A stretch of 64,000 bases of DNA from Liquidambar formosana (GCA_039720395.1 CM077827.1:20015602-20079601), one strand, 5' to 3'; numbered from the stretch's first letter, positions 20,901 through 30,873 are shown. The notes: generated by a model from the letters alone, not told the origin. Translations and numbers: made by a program.

Positions 20901-23748
20901 GCAGAGGAACTGAGAGACAGGGAGTCACCGAGATCCAAAAGATAAAGACCGTCCTTCTCATGCCCCGAACCAATCTTCTTCTTGGTCTTGAGGTCTTGAA
21001 AAATACAAGAAATAGGAGTGAAAACAATTTCATACTGTAAGGCTTTTGTCAATTGACTAACAGAGAGTAAATTAAATGGAAAATTAGGAACATAAAGACT
21101 AGAAGGTAAGGAGGGAGAGGTGGTGGGATGGAGAACACCTTGTCCATGAATAGGCCGAGAAGAGCCATCAGCTAACACGACATGATGATTAACAGGTGTT
21201 AAATCAGAAAAACAAGATGATAAACCAGATATATTTTTGTTAGCACCGGAATCAATAATCCATGAAGAGGGAGAAGCTGTTACACATGCAATATTACCTG
21301 AATTAGCTAAGGTAGCAATAGAGGAAGAAGAAGGCTGTAGAGAAGGAAGTGTAGTGCGTAAGTGCTGGACAAGAAGCTCGCCAAGTTGAGTACTAAACGT
21401 ATCACGAGAACAAGAACTAGAAGAAGCATATCCAACAGATGCGGGTTGTGACTGTGCCATACTTTGAGACTGTGCTACACCATCACTAACTTGATTCACA
21501 TAATTCGTCTTACCATATTTCTGAAAGCAATAAGGTTCAGTGTGATTTATACCCCCACAATAATTACATTTCCTGTCACCACGTCCATTAAGGCGACCAC
21601 CACCACCACGAGAACCACCACGAAAATTACGATCTCCACGGCCACCGCAGAAACCATCACGAAATCCGCCACGGCTTCCACTGTTAGAGACCAAGGCAGT
21701 AGTCTCTGAAGAAGAAACAGGGGAACTAAGCAAGGGAGGATGCTGTCCTAGGGAAGAACGCAATAGTCGGGAATAGGCATTAGCAGCCGTAGGCAAGGTC
21801 TCACTCGCAAGGATCTGATCTTTAAAGCCACGAAGATCAGAGTCCAAACCAGATAATAAGCTAGCAATCATAAACTCCTCCCATTGCTTCTTCTGCTGCT
21901 CTAAATCAGTGGTAAAAGGCCTATGCTGCAATAATTGATCCCACAAATTCTTAAGTGTGCTATAATACTCAGCTAAACGTTTCCCAGACTGTTTGGTGAT
22001 GAAAATTTTCTCATATAGCTCATACACACGAGAAACATTACTCTGATGAGAAAAAGAATCTGCAATGGAGTCCCAAATTTTCTTGGAGGAGTCGCAAAAT
22101 TCAACGGTTGTAACAATATCAGGATCCATACTATGCCAAAGCAATCCCATAACAGCAGAGTCTTCGCAAATCCAATCTTCATGAGTGGGATCACTAGCAC
22201 TAGGAGAATTATCAATCAAATACTTCGACTTTTGATGAGCACGTAAATAAACTCTAACTGCATGTGCCCAAGCCATGTAATTTAAACCATTCAACTTTTT
22301 CGAAGTGATAGATTTAGGCAAATCATTGTTAACATTAAAAACTGGGAGTTTTTCTTTAGTCTTAGTATTGGATTTCTCTTCTGCCATCTCAAACACAAGG
22401 TTCAAACAACAAAACCAGATTTGGAACTAAACCAACAGACCCTTAAATAAGTCAACGAACCAATAACAGACTTGAGAAATAGCAAACCTCCCAAAACACT
22501 TGAGAAACCCACAAGAATATCAACAATCTGATGGAAAATCACATAACCAGACCTCTTTACATAGCAAGATGACTTAGAGCAAAGCTACAATCACCATACC
22601 AAGGCAGCAAAACCAGGAAAACATGATAACAGAGGCCAAAACTTTAGGAAACACACAGCCGACCCTTCAAATCACATAAAAAGACAAGCAATTGTAATCC
22701 AAACATCAAAACAACTCCAAAGCCACTCAAGAATGCATCCATAGAGACTGCCCCAAGCAACAAACTCGAGCCGAAGTCCCAAAAATTTGAGTTTCAAAAA
22801 ATCGCACTAAAATATGGGAAAAATATAAGAAAATTCAAAAATCATACCAAACGACCTCGGATCGCAACGAAACTTCACCAGAAATTTTCCCTAGGGGAGT
22901 CGACCAGATTGGGGAGATCAACTCACCCTGCTGACGTCATATGCTGACGTCAGCATCTACTCTGATGACGTCAGCAGGTCTGTGTTGATGATATCATGCT
23001 GTGCTGCTCTTCTATTTTTCAGATTTGTCACACAAGAATCGATTAGGAGGCTCTGATACCAAGTTGAGTTGTAAACTAGGGTTTAGGTTAGATATGAGAG
23101 AGAAAAAGAGAAGAAGATGAAGAAGAAAGGTTTAGGGTTTAATTAATTACCCTACACCTTCTAACATATTGCTTTTATATAAGAAAGATAAATCCAAGTA
23201 CAAAACTACCCTTCAGGAAATGAAGAAATAACAAACACTGTAAAACAATAAAAATAATAACTCTAACACAAATATATCATCACTTCATTACTTTTCCTTT
23301 AAAAAAAAAGTGTTGAGAGGAACTCTTGATGAATTTGTCAAACCATGCAGGTCACTTGACCCCAAAGAGTGATGTGTACAGCTTTGGAGTTGTCTTGCTA
23401 GAGTTGCTATCAGGAAGACAAGCACTGGATGATGAGAGAGCTGGGTGTGCAGAGGAAACTCTGGTGGATTGGGCAAAGCCATTCCTAAGCGACAACAGAC
23501 GAGTTTTTAGAATCATGGACACAAGGTTGGGAGGTCAATATCCCAAGAAAGGAGCTCAAGCTGCAGCTGCACTTGCTTTGCAATGCCTCCACACAGATCC
23601 CAAGAATAGGCCACCCATGATAGATGTTCTAACCACATTGGAAAAACTCCACACATCAAAGGATGTTCCAAGAACCCCAGAAGCTAAATCGGGCCATCAT
23701 GGGATCAGGCATTTGGGTTACCCTCACAGGGCAAAAATTCCATTATAA
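5862..23748 (+). CDS. Receptor-like cytoplasmic kinase, subfamily VII (PBL/APK1-like), six exons
   Basis: Exons 5862-5922, 11965-12290, 12393-12528, 16679-16815, 16930-17053 and 23351-23748 join to 1182 nt, a continuous 393-residue frame with GT-AG junctions throughout. The N-terminus MGNC is a myristoylation/palmitoylation signal, giving plasma-membrane anchoring. The Ser/Thr kinase domain follows: glycine loop [17 protein letters not shown] lysine, YRDLKASN catalytic loop, DFGLARD, activation segment [12 protein letters not shown], and [13 protein letters not shown]. Known family members act downstream of cell-surface receptors in immunity and development. The gene spans 17.9 kb because introns 1, 3 and 5 hold transposons; coding and splice sites are intact. 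The C-terminal tail ends at TAA 23746. Exact orthology (APK1, PBL2/3 and relatives) needs a tree. Confidence 0.95.
7311..7745 (-). mobile_element. 5'-truncated LINE inserted in the first LINE (minus strand)
   Basis: Minus-strand translation of 7690-7427 gives the C-terminal tail typical of LINE reverse transcriptases with a zf-RVT domain ([20 protein letters not shown], then RERN). It is followed by 3' sequence and an A-run (T-run 7311-7321 on +). The host LINE's endonuclease frame stops at about 7305 (ALQIG..DE) and resumes near 7755, so this is a nested, 5'-truncated copy. The right junction is uncertain by about 20 bases. Confidence 0.7.
8897..9393 (-). mobile_element. TRIM-like element with three LTR-like segments
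   Basis: Three related short segments lie in one orientation: 8897-8953, about 9104-9215 and 9343-9393 (shared core AAAAGCTTAAG / AAGCCTAAGCTATT / AAAAGCTAACTT). Reading the minus strand, the rightmost is followed by TGGTATCAGAGC (9331-9342), a Met-tRNA primer site. The middle one is followed by a degenerate version (9092-9103). The sequence CCCTCYCTCTCACATGCAG, polypurine on the minus strand, precedes the left and middle segments. That is the layout LTR-PBS-interior-PPT-LTR, twice, sharing the middle LTR. There is no coding capacity. It interrupts the LINE between its RT linker and RT core. Confidence 0.6.
10057..10533. mobile_element. CCGG-rich MITE with 8-bp target duplication (hAT type)
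   Basis: Ends are inverted repeats: CATAGTTATTAAACCCGG at the left and its complement at the right, extending to about 23 bp with one mismatch. Flanks are identical GTTTATAA (10049-10056 and 10534-10541), an 8-bp duplication typical of hAT transposition. The interior is a series of ACCGG/CCGGT palindromes. It sits in the LINE (frame before and after the MITE is contiguous LINE sequence). Confidence 0.9.
11010..11964. other. Distal part of RLCK intron 1, no element recognised
   Basis: AT-rich intron sequence with a short A/T-rich ORF (11739-11942) that has no recognisable domain. It ends in the polypyrimidine tract and CAG acceptor at 11964. Confidence 0.6.
11965..12290 (+). CDS. RLCK exon 2 (linker, glycine loop, catalytic lysine)
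   Basis: Acceptor TTTCAG ends at 11964 after a long T-tract; donor GTATGT at 12291, phase 0. It codes a Ser/Gln-rich linker, then [13 protein letters not shown] and the N-lobe up to HKEWL. If intron 2 were retained the frame would read on into intronic sequence. Confidence 0.95.
12393..12528 (+). CDS. RLCK exon 3 (alpha-C to hinge)
   Basis: Follows a 102-bp intron. It encodes [20 protein letters not shown] through [15 protein letters not shown]. The donor GTAAGT begins at 12529, phase 1. Confidence 0.95.
12529..13287. other. Proximal part of RLCK intron 3, no element recognised
   Basis: AT-rich intron DNA without coding signal or obvious terminal repeats. Confidence 0.6.
13288..14700 (-). 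mobile_element. Helitron-like element, 3' end at 13288
   Basis: On the minus strand the sequence ends with a 7-bp-stem hairpin (CACGTGC-loop-GCACGTG, 13300-13316), eight bases, then CTAG at 13288-13291 with T as the next host base. This is the Helitron 3' signature (hairpin, CTRR, insertion between A and T). The 5' side near 14545-14700 shares about 150 bases with the 5' end of the copy at 16179. There are no Rep/helicase genes, so it is non-autonomous. The 5' terminus here is degenerate. Confidence 0.55.
14709..15134 (-). mobile_element. Second Helitron-like copy
   Basis: The 5' end TCTATACTATCTAT (minus strand, terminus 15134, preceded by A in that orientation) and a 3' hairpin CACGTGC-GTT-GCACATG at 14721-14737 give a roughly 425-bp unit of the same family and orientation as the neighbouring copy. 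The CTAG end is not preserved. Confidence 0.45.
15945..16179 (-). mobile_element. Third Helitron-like 5' end
   Basis: About 200 bases resemble 14545-14700 (including GGGTATATTAGTCAATCAAA and a TAGTATAGA end). They would give a third 5' terminus at 16179. A 22-bp tandem duplication (TATATTAARGTATGTGTTTT) lies at about 16000-16045. The matching 3' end was not found; it may be the outer element in which others are nested. Confidence 0.4.
16180..16678. other. Distal part of RLCK intron 3
   Basis: Contains a 64-codon frame (16266-16460) with no recognisable domain, then a T-rich stretch leading to the exon 4 acceptor. Nothing supports the frame as an exon. Confidence 0.5.
16679..16815 (+). CDS. 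RLCK exon 4 (catalytic loop)
   Basis: Acceptor TTCTGCAG ends at 16678; donor GTATGT at 16816. It encodes [20 protein letters not shown], then SFLH and [15 protein letters not shown], so the RD-type catalytic loop lies wholly in this exon. The preceding intron is 4.15 kb. Confidence 0.95.
16930..17053 (+). CDS. RLCK exon 5 (DFG and activation segment)
   Basis: Encodes [20 protein letters not shown], then [21 protein letters not shown], phase 1 end. The donor GTTAGC at 17054 is a weaker match than the others; the intron it opens is 6.3 kb and contains the Copia element. Confidence 0.93.
17110..17183. repeat. GA microsatellite and G-homopolymer in RLCK intron 5
   Basis: (GA)n from about 17112 to 17146, then a run of 17 G at 17166-17182. 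The homopolymer could be mis-sized by the assembly. A C-run with CCCTCCCTCCCACCC follows at 17659-17683. Confidence 0.9.
17892..18098 (-). repeat. 3' LTR of the intron-5 Copia
   Basis: 207 bp, begins TGTTAGAGTT on the minus strand. It contains ATATAAAAG (TATA-like, near 18010 in + coordinates) and a GGTAATTAATTAAACCC segment. It carries a two-base GA expansion relative to the other LTR. Confidence 0.95.
18106..22387 (-). pseudogene. Copia gag-pol polyprotein, disrupted near the RNase H end
   Basis: From Met at 22387 one frame of about 1160 codons covers gag, the zinc knuckle [14 protein letters not shown], protease [13 protein letters not shown], integrase (HH-CC with HFRLGH and [29 protein letters not shown]) and RT with YVDDIIISG. 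It stops at TAA 18902-18904 where the family reads Q, followed by a one-base deletion (near 18895), another one-base loss near 18558 and a TAG near 18488. The rest is RNase H with YDNQAAI and [12 protein letters not shown], ending DLYAPA at 18106. The first integrase acidic residue, usually D in H-S-D-x-W-G-P, is N here (AAT at 20697-20699). It is therefore unlikely to transpose on its own. Confidence 0.95.
23062..23268 (-). repeat. 5' LTR of the intron-5 Copia
   Basis: 207 bp, followed on the minus strand by the primer-binding site. It ends only 82 bases from exon 6 of the kinase, so its transcription start and poly(A) signals are close to a host splice acceptor. Confidence 0.95.
23351..23748 (+). 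CDS. RLCK exon 6 (C-lobe and C-terminal tail)
   Basis: Acceptor CATGCAG ends at 23350, only 77 bases beyond the Copia target duplication. It encodes [20 protein letters not shown], the [17 protein letters not shown] segment and a basic tail ending at TAA. The frame is uninterrupted. Confidence 0.95.
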
Positions 23749-25051
23749 ACTCAGTATGATGCGTGTTATGTTCATGTGCAGGGCAGTCTCCCGTGCTTTA
23801 CAGTACTATGATTATAATACAGATTTAGAGTTGGTGCTTGAGTTTTCAAAATAGTTAGTGCAAGCGACAATTTTTTTCCAATATTTGTGTTACGATAAAA
23901 ACCTACAGTAATCTGTGTAGCAATCATTTTATCTATGTATATGATGAATATAGAGAGATCCTCTTTCTCCTGTTCTTCTTAAGAAAGGAAACAAGTTTTT
24001 GTTGACCAAGAAATGCATAGCCCTTGTCACTAGCTCAATTCTTTTACATTTTAGCTGATTTGGTTGTTGATTTTATTTGAGAGCATGCTATTGCAAAACA
24101 AAATCTCATTAAGTGCATCAGTTGAAATCGAATTCCTAGCATCACATTATGGGGGTGTTTGGTTACATTCTGCAAAACAGTTTCTGTTTATGGAACCGGA
24201 AAATATGACAGAAACACATTTGGAAGTTCGTATGCATAAAGGGTCTGATAAAGTAATTCTCTAAAATATATATCTGTTTCCTGCATTTTTAATCCAAAAT
24301 CTTATTTTAGAAAAGAAATACACTATAAAAGGTGACATTTACTTTAATCCTGCCGCTCTTTTTGTTTGCAAGTTTTTTTGGAAAAAGTCACCCTTTGAAA
24401 TTGTATTTTTGAAACAGAACGTGATGGCCCAACTCTATTGTAGTTCGTAAAACTCGATGAGCTATGCGGCAGTATTTGCTTTCGCAGAGCAGGTGGTTGA
24501 TTGGTCGGGCTACTGGAAAGTAATTACAATGAGTAATCATTCTTAATTAAGTTAGTAGTCATTTACTAAGAAGTTAGTAGTAATTTATACTAAAGTGTAT
24601 TTATTTTCCCCTAACCCGACCAATCCCTACAATGATATGGGTTTCCTCATTTGCTTGTTGTATATTTGTATGTGTGCGTTACTTATGTGTTTGTAGCAAA
24701 AAGGGGAAAAAAAAAAAAAAAGGAAAAAAAAAGCTTATATGCTCACATATGTACATAGTTGGATTGAAACTAGTTATGGATGAAAATCTTCCTCCCATCA
24801 GAATATGAGACGAGTGGTAGACGGAAATATATAACAATCTCCCTCTCAACAGGGAGCCACACGCGACCCTTGTAGCTCAGATCGAGGGATATGCCAACTG
24901 AATCAATTACGACGGTTGGTGGAATACTGGAATGGTTAACGGGTTTACTAGCCAAGAACTCAAGTAAGTAATGATCTGAGCAATCCCCTAATCAATGCCG
25001 CAGTACCCGTCTTGTCAAGATAAAGTTAGACCATATTCCACTTTGCAATAT
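23749..25051. other. Downstream flank of the RLCK gene
   Basis: Presumed 3' UTR then intergenic DNA. A segment at 24153-24240 starting GGGGGTGTTTGGTT resembles one end of a common plant MITE, but no partner end was found. A long A-rich run is at 24706-24730. No further gene seen. Confidence 0.5.
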
Positions 25052-25278
25052 GCATTTTATTAGGGTATGTTTGGGTGTGTAATTCGAAATTAGACAATTT
25101 GAAAAATTTTATATAATATTAAAGACACAAACCCTTTTCTTTGAATTAGAATATTTAAAAAATTATGAGTCATCATTATAGTTGATATTATAAGATCAAT
25201 TTTTAGAAATTGAAAAAATACAAGCATTTTAAATTTCTATTTTTTTTTTTATAAATATTTTTGTGGCCAAACGAGGGT
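25052..25278. mobile_element. Possible MITE with TGTTTGG-type ends
   Basis: AT-rich 227-bp block bounded by TTAGGGTATGTTTGGG and by CCAAACGAGGGTATG, an imperfect inverted pair like those of plant MITEs that begin GGGTNTGTTTGG. No clean target duplication was seen. Confidence 0.35.
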
Positions 25279-27189
25279 ATGCCTGGCGATTAGGCTCATA
25301 CTAATCCCCTGTGATGCACAAGCCACCTACAAGCTCGTGCGTCCGATAGTGAAGGTGCAGAGATTCGAAATCGAGACCTACGGTTCTTGAGTTGCAATCC
25401 TTTACCATGTGCGATATCATCATGGGTTCACTCTTATTTATGTTGATAAACATCATTTTCTTAAATTGGTCAAAGTAACCCATCATGGCTTTACCACTTT
25501 CAAAATGCTAAACTTTTGGTGAAAATCACATGTTAGACTCAACATCTCCACTATGGTGCTCTTACCTTGTGTTGAGATTGCACGGCAGAAAGGGGGTTCC
25601 CCAATATGGTTGATAATGCTCCAATCTATAAATGGTTTCTTTACACCGTTCTTATATACATGTACTTATTAATTTTTCTTGAATTGCAAATTATAATTTT
25701 AAACGCTTTGACCTCATGCCTAAACAAAGTTTAATGGTACACTTGCTGCCTATTGCTAGGCAAGAAATACCAAGGCCGGCCATCCAAGTTGCACTTCAAT
25801 CAGTTCTTTCCATTGCTAGTAGGCTGGTAGCACATATATCACCATGGTCCCACACCCATGTAGCATGGGTGCATTATTTATGAATCCCCAATTTACTCTG
25901 AAACTTGATTCACCATATGTGAGGACCTACTAATAACTTCTTTCACGTCTAGACACCTTTCATATGCTGAAATATGCGTATAGTTTCTCCCCCATTCACA
26001 GTCGAGGACCATATTGATAATGAGTTATATTGTTTCACCCCGTGATAGACATAGAATGGCTCCGACCTCCAAAGTTGGTCGCATCATTTATATTGTTGCT
26101 TAAGCGCAACTCACACGAGGTTATCTAATGAAGAACACCATTTCAATGAATAATTTTATACTACATGTAATTGCTAATCATTTTACCTGACAATGATTTA
26201 TTGCATTAACGTTGGTCAAGCTCTCTCTTATATGCTATTAAAAGTTAGCCAACAACTTGGGCCATGAGTCTACTTAGCAGCTAGGTAGCAACTTGGCCTA
26301 CTTGTAAATTATCTTGCAGGGTTATTCAACTCTTCCATGGACCAGTTATCTAAATTGTTCAAATAGCTCGACCAAAGAGCGGAAACAATCCAGCAACATG
26401 CTACATGCATGTGATACAACTTGGCGTATATGTGTGCCTATATAAATCTCATGTATGAGGATATTTTTCTAACAAGGTTGTGGTTTGGCAACACGGCAGC
26501 CCGTCACATATGTCTATCAAAATCACATGCATATGGACTTCTTTCTCGCAATGGTGCGACTCAGCCTCGGCATTTTGACGCATACATGGATGTTTCATGC
26601 TTTCATATGATAAGAGAGCAACTCGGCTTCCCTTTTAGCGGCCAGCTTGGCTAGGCAACTCGACAGGAATGAGCATGTAAATCTCAAGTGGTTCTTTTCT
26701 AACAAAGGTTCCAACTCAGCGACACACAATATATGCAAGTTGGTTCACCGACATATGTAGACACTTATATCTTCTATATTTTTCTAACACAAGTGCAGCA
26801 TATTCCTCAACTTCATGGCATATGTGCACATTTGCTTCACACATTTTTTTCAAAAGAAAAAAAAAATGGTGAATGCAACTAATTAATAGCCCAACAATAA
26901 CAAAGTTGGTACGCCCAGCAACTCCACCAATTGAAATTGTAGCTCTTCAGCTCAATCACAAATTAGTTGCAGCTGCTATCAGCTCAAATATTAGTCAACA
27001 CAAGCTCTTCAGCTCAAGCAAAAATCGATTGAAAATCTCCAACTGAAGGCGGATTTTGCTTTTGGCTCAATCATCAACAGTTTCCAAGCCCTCACAAGTT
27101 GTGGCACCTCCAAGCCCTTACCAGTTGAGGTGTTTTTAAGTTTAGAAAATAGGAAAAACTCCTAACCTTCTATTATCTCCAAAAAGCGT
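25279..27189. other. Intergenic DNA without recognisable gene
   Basis: Mixed-composition sequence, with repeated short phrases such as GCAACTCGGC and CAACTTGGC at 26280-26780 that suggest decayed retroelement leader sequence. No ORF or terminal repeat supports a specific element. Confidence 0.5.
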
Positions 27190-27530
27190 TGGCTTGCTCC
27201 AGACACTCGTTCAGGTAGGCAAAATTGTCTCTAGCGAGCGAAGGTCTTGGCCCGCTCTAGGCATGCACCCACATGGGTGAATAGAAACTCCCGATGTGAG
27301 GAAAGAGCCCTGGCCCGCTCCAGGCACCTACCTAGGTGAATAGAAACTCCCCACGTGAGGAAAAAGACCTAACTGGCTCCATGCATGAATAAAATCTCGA
27401 CTAAGAAAAAAGCCTTAGCTTGCAACTAGGCACTCATCTGGCAAGCAAAGAGCTAAGCCAATCAGGAAAGTGACATCTCCAAAAGCCCTAGTCAATAACT
27501 AGGCACTCATCAAGCCAGCAAAGAGCTAAG
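27190..27530. repeat. Degenerate tandem repeat, about 45-65-bp units
   Basis: Successive units share TGGCYYGCTCYAGGCA...GGTGAATAGAAACTCCC...GAGGAAARAGCCCT. The two best units start near 27249 and 27311; later units shrink and diverge (CTAGGCACTCATC at 27446 and 27500). Likely a retroelement untranslated region. Confidence 0.6.
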
Positions 27531-28034
27531 CCTATAAGCAAACTCCGTGACATCTCCAAGAACTTCGTGACCTCTTCAAAGGCCAGTCTCACCTTCATCC
27601 AATCGACACGTTAACAAAAAGACCAACTCAGTTAGACTACTTCCTTCCCCCAAGCTAATACATTTAGTTTGGGTTTAATCCGGCCAATGACCTAGAAACG
27701 TGTAATTTAATTATGAATTGTATTTTTATTTTATGTATGGTTCGGTGTACGTGGAATATGATGCTTGGAATGATGACATGAATTAATTTATAAAATTTTT
27801 TAAACAAGGATTTCAATAATGATATTTTCAAACAGAATTAATTACAAGTTTATCATGGTAAGTCCTATTTACGAACGAGGCATGTCAATACAAAATACTT
27901 CAAATACGAGTGGTGTAGTTGATGATTGCAGATGGAATCGACTTGTTAGTGTTACAATTAAAAGTATTTTAATGTACGAACAATACAAATACATGAACTA
28001 TGCGTTTATTACCATAAAAAAAAAAAAGAAAAAA

Positions 28035-28310
28035 AAAAAAAGAAGGCAAATTGCAGATAGCCCACTTAAGTATTGGGGGGTTAGCAGAAAAACCCCCTAA
28101 TGTTAAATTTTTTTCAATGTGCCACTATTAGGGAAAAGGGACCGAAAATAGTCACGTGTTATGCACGTGACCTTGTTAACTTATCGTTTTGTAAAAAATA
28201 CCCTTGGGTCTCTCTCTCCCAACCCAAAACGGCACAATCCCATCCCATTTCTTCATCTCTAGCATCGAACCCCATCCCATTTCATTCCCATCATCGTGAT
28301 CTCAATCCAC
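28035..28310. other. MITE-like segment with long CACGTG palindrome
   Basis: After a purine-rich A-run the sequence holds GTTAGCAGAAAAACCCCCTA and an inverted repeat GTCACGTG-TTATG-CACGTGAC (28151-28171). This resembles non-autonomous elements common in plant introns, but its ends were not established. Confidence 0.35.
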
Positions 28311-28439
28311 CCATGATGGTAGTGGGAGAAGCCATGGGGAATCAAATGACCCATCCACAACCCATAAACAGAGGAGAGAGAAAAGGGGATAGGAATAAAA
28401 CGACCTGTAGACACCTCAATTTTGCAGGCATACTTTATC

Positions 28440-28760
28440 CACCCTTTTCATGGTTTAGACACCACCTTCTGATGTCCCTATGGTTTATCCTAAAGTAGAC
28501 ATCAGTCAAACTTCCAAGAGCGCCTCCATTTGGCCCACAGCTAAGTTAGAGTGATCCTGAGTGTCTCTACGGTTTATCATAAAGTAGACACCCACCCTTT
28601 TTCATGGTTTAGACACCAACTTCTAATATCTCTACGGTTTATCCTAAAGTAGACGTCAATCAAACTTTCAAGAGCACCTCCACTTGACCCAAAGCTAGGT
28701 TGGAGTGATACCGTGTGTTTCTACGGTTTATCCTAAAGTAGACACCCACCCTTTAAAAAA
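28440..28760. repeat. Tandem repeat, about 153-bp unit, two copies plus start of a third
   Basis: Units start at 28440, 28593 and 28747 with CACCCTTTTYATGGTTTAGA and contain ACGGTTTATCCTAAAGTAGA twice each. The copies are about 85-90% alike by eye. No coding frame runs through. Confidence 0.85.
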
Positions 28761-29755
28761 TTATGGTCATTTTTGGACAATATTCGGTAAATCCATCTAA
28801 AAATATATTTTTTCATGTGCAATACACATGCATCAATATGGAAATTTAATTTCATTTGAATTAAAAGCACCTAAACAACCAAAGGCTGGCTGGAAACATG
28901 CTAGTTAGGGTTGTGAGAAAAAAAATATGATTATTAAGAATTGAGCAAATTATATCATTCTAAAATGGCAAAATAAAATAAATGTGATTATTACTTCTTA
29001 GAAACACACATACCTTGCGCATGAGTCGTTGCTGGTTTTGATTAATTCCTAAATGACGATGTATGTGCATCACTTTTTTTAATTCCTGTCTCAAATTAAT
29101 TGATTTGGTGCAAATTGTTCTAATTTTACCTTATATGGCTTATATAAAAGAGAGAACTAACTTATATATATATAGAGAGAGAGAGAGAAGGAGAGACAGA
29201 AGTAACATGCATAAAAATTACCCATGGAAGGAAGTTGTTTAACATTCTTTTTATTATTGTTATTATTTTTAATAATCTTTGTAATACTTTATAAGATCTT
29301 GATTGGCCCTTAAATAAGTGGAAAGCTTGTATACCAGCTTGATACGAAGTCATCATATATTAATTGACAAGGTATAACAAACCCATAAATATAGAATAAA
29401 AAAAGGATATTTATCATAACATAAAGGACATGTGTCAAAATTTGGACAAATTTTGATTCATATTTTGATGGATATGCCCTTTTATTTATTTATTTTTATA
29501 AAAGCACTAATTGCAATCAAAATTGTAACTGTACACATTACTTCGGGTGTCTCCATTAAGGGTGGGAAGCCCTGCAAGGTAACCTGGCCTTGATCGGTTG
29601 ATATGTATCTCACAGGTTAGAATTGGGTTGTTTTGTTGATGAAGTTAACTAATTTACTGAATATTTTCTTCATAAAAAAAAGTTTGATTGAATGTTTCAT
29701 TCTATAAGTTTATGTCTAATAAGATGTTTGGAATGTTATTACTCTTTTCATCTAG
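28761..29755. other. Intergenic DNA, nothing recognised
   Basis: AT-rich with a TA/GA microsatellite at 29160-29190. No gene. Confidence 0.6.
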
Positions 29756-29896
29756 GCATCACTGGGTGAGATTGAGGAGCACATAGGAAATGATCGTGTT
29801 TCTCTTTTCTTGAAGTTTGATGACGAAAGATTCGTTGTATGTAGGAACACTGTCACTAGAGAAGTACCCTCAAATATCTCTCAATTTGTTTTTTAA
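29756..29896 (+). other. Exon-like open frame of unknown origin
   Basis: After a pyrimidine-rich TCTTTTCATCTAG acceptor, 46 codons read ASLGEIEEHIGNDRVSLFLK, then FDDERFVVCRNTVTREVPS, ending at TAA 29894. The composition is protein-like and unlike the surrounding AT-rich DNA. I do not recognise the family. It may be a terminal exon relic or a captured gene fragment; no upstream exon was found. Confidence 0.3.
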
Positions 29897-30378
29897 GAGA
29901 GAGTTTGAGCTTTCTTACAATTAGAAAAATGGGGTGGTTTGTTACCGCGCGCGGCTACCAAACTAATGCTAATGCTCCTATACAATACATCCCTTATGTT
30001 TATTTATGTTTGTGTTCTTGACTTGCTGTCTTCTTACTACAATAGGTGGTACTCTTCGAAATAGGAACCGACAGCTCTCCTCTTGCGTAACAATGATGCT
30101 GTTGATGGTGAATGCTCCTTGTTTTTGAGCCTTAACCTTTTTTAGGGACTTGTTGCCCAATTTTGTTTGTTGATATTTTTGCTTCTTTCTTTCCCTCCTA
30201 ACTCAGCTTTGATGAGTGATATTTTATGCTTTTCTTTACATATAATAATTCCCAAAGCTGCTGTAAAGTGTTTGCAATATTAGTTTGCCTTGTTTTCAAT
30301 TTGGCCTGGTTTTTATTTTTCCATTTCATTGCTTTTTGCTCTAATTTTGAATTGTTGGGAATTCCAATTCCCTCAAAT

Positions 30379-30873
30379 TGTTGAGTAGACTGCAATGGAA
30401 TACCAAAAAATAATTCTTTTATTGATAGTGTATAAAATACATTTTAGACAAACAACTCACAACCACTCACATAACCACATGTACACCAAGTACACAACCC
30501 ACTTTATTTGGTGGCTCTCCACACACAAAACCACTCAATTCTTTTATTCTACATAATAGGTTCCTCACCCCTTTTATAATTCCACCCACTTTTGCACATC
30601 AACTCACCTTCCCAAATTGGCTATACACTACATGGATTGCATATGGGGCTTGCCCTTTTATTTATAGATGTTGTTGTCAATTTATAGGACTCGGTTGTGC
30701 ACCAACATAGAAGCTCCTAGTTTTGTCCAGATTAGCGATGGTCCAAGAAGAATCTAGAGAGAAGAATTTTGTAGAAGGATCTAGAGAGAGAAATTGGTAG
30801 AATAGAGAAGGACGTGCTAGAGTTTTCTAGAAAGAGAGAGAAGCGGTATTGATTCTAACACTCCCCCTTCAAC
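30379..30873 (-). mobile_element. Copia-type LTR with adjoining polypurine tract (truncated element)
   Basis: A 482-bp LTR (30379-30860; TG...CA, starting TGTTAGAATCAATACC on the minus strand) is preceded on that strand by the polypurine tract TTGAAGGGGGAG (30861-30872). Only about 40 bases of interior remain before the next element begins at 30916, so this is the 3' end of a truncated Copia. Confidence 0.75.

Larger units (their letters stand above)
17892..23268 (-). mobile_element. Young Ty1/Copia retrotransposon in RLCK intron 5
   Basis: Two 207-bp LTRs (17892-18098 and 23062-23268) flank a Copia internal region on the minus strand, with a 5-bp target duplication CAAAT at 17887-17891 and 23269-23273. 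The primer site TGGTATCAGAGCC (Met tRNA) abuts the 5' LTR at 23049-23061; the polypurine tract GAAGGGGAG abuts the 3' LTR at 18099-18107. The LTRs differ by three substitutions and two 2-bp indels. It is antisense to the kinase gene. The LTR ends are TG...CT rather than TG...CA. The polyprotein is full-length in layout but broken in its last quarter. Confidence 0.96.

Noticed and set aside
19091..21709. Several plus-strand ORFs of 60-90 codons
   Set aside because: All are antisense shadows of the Copia polyprotein.
24835..24905. tRNA-like phrase GTAGCTCAGATCGAGGGA
   Set aside because: It cannot be folded into a full cloverleaf with matching acceptor stem; no T-loop consensus follows at the right distance.
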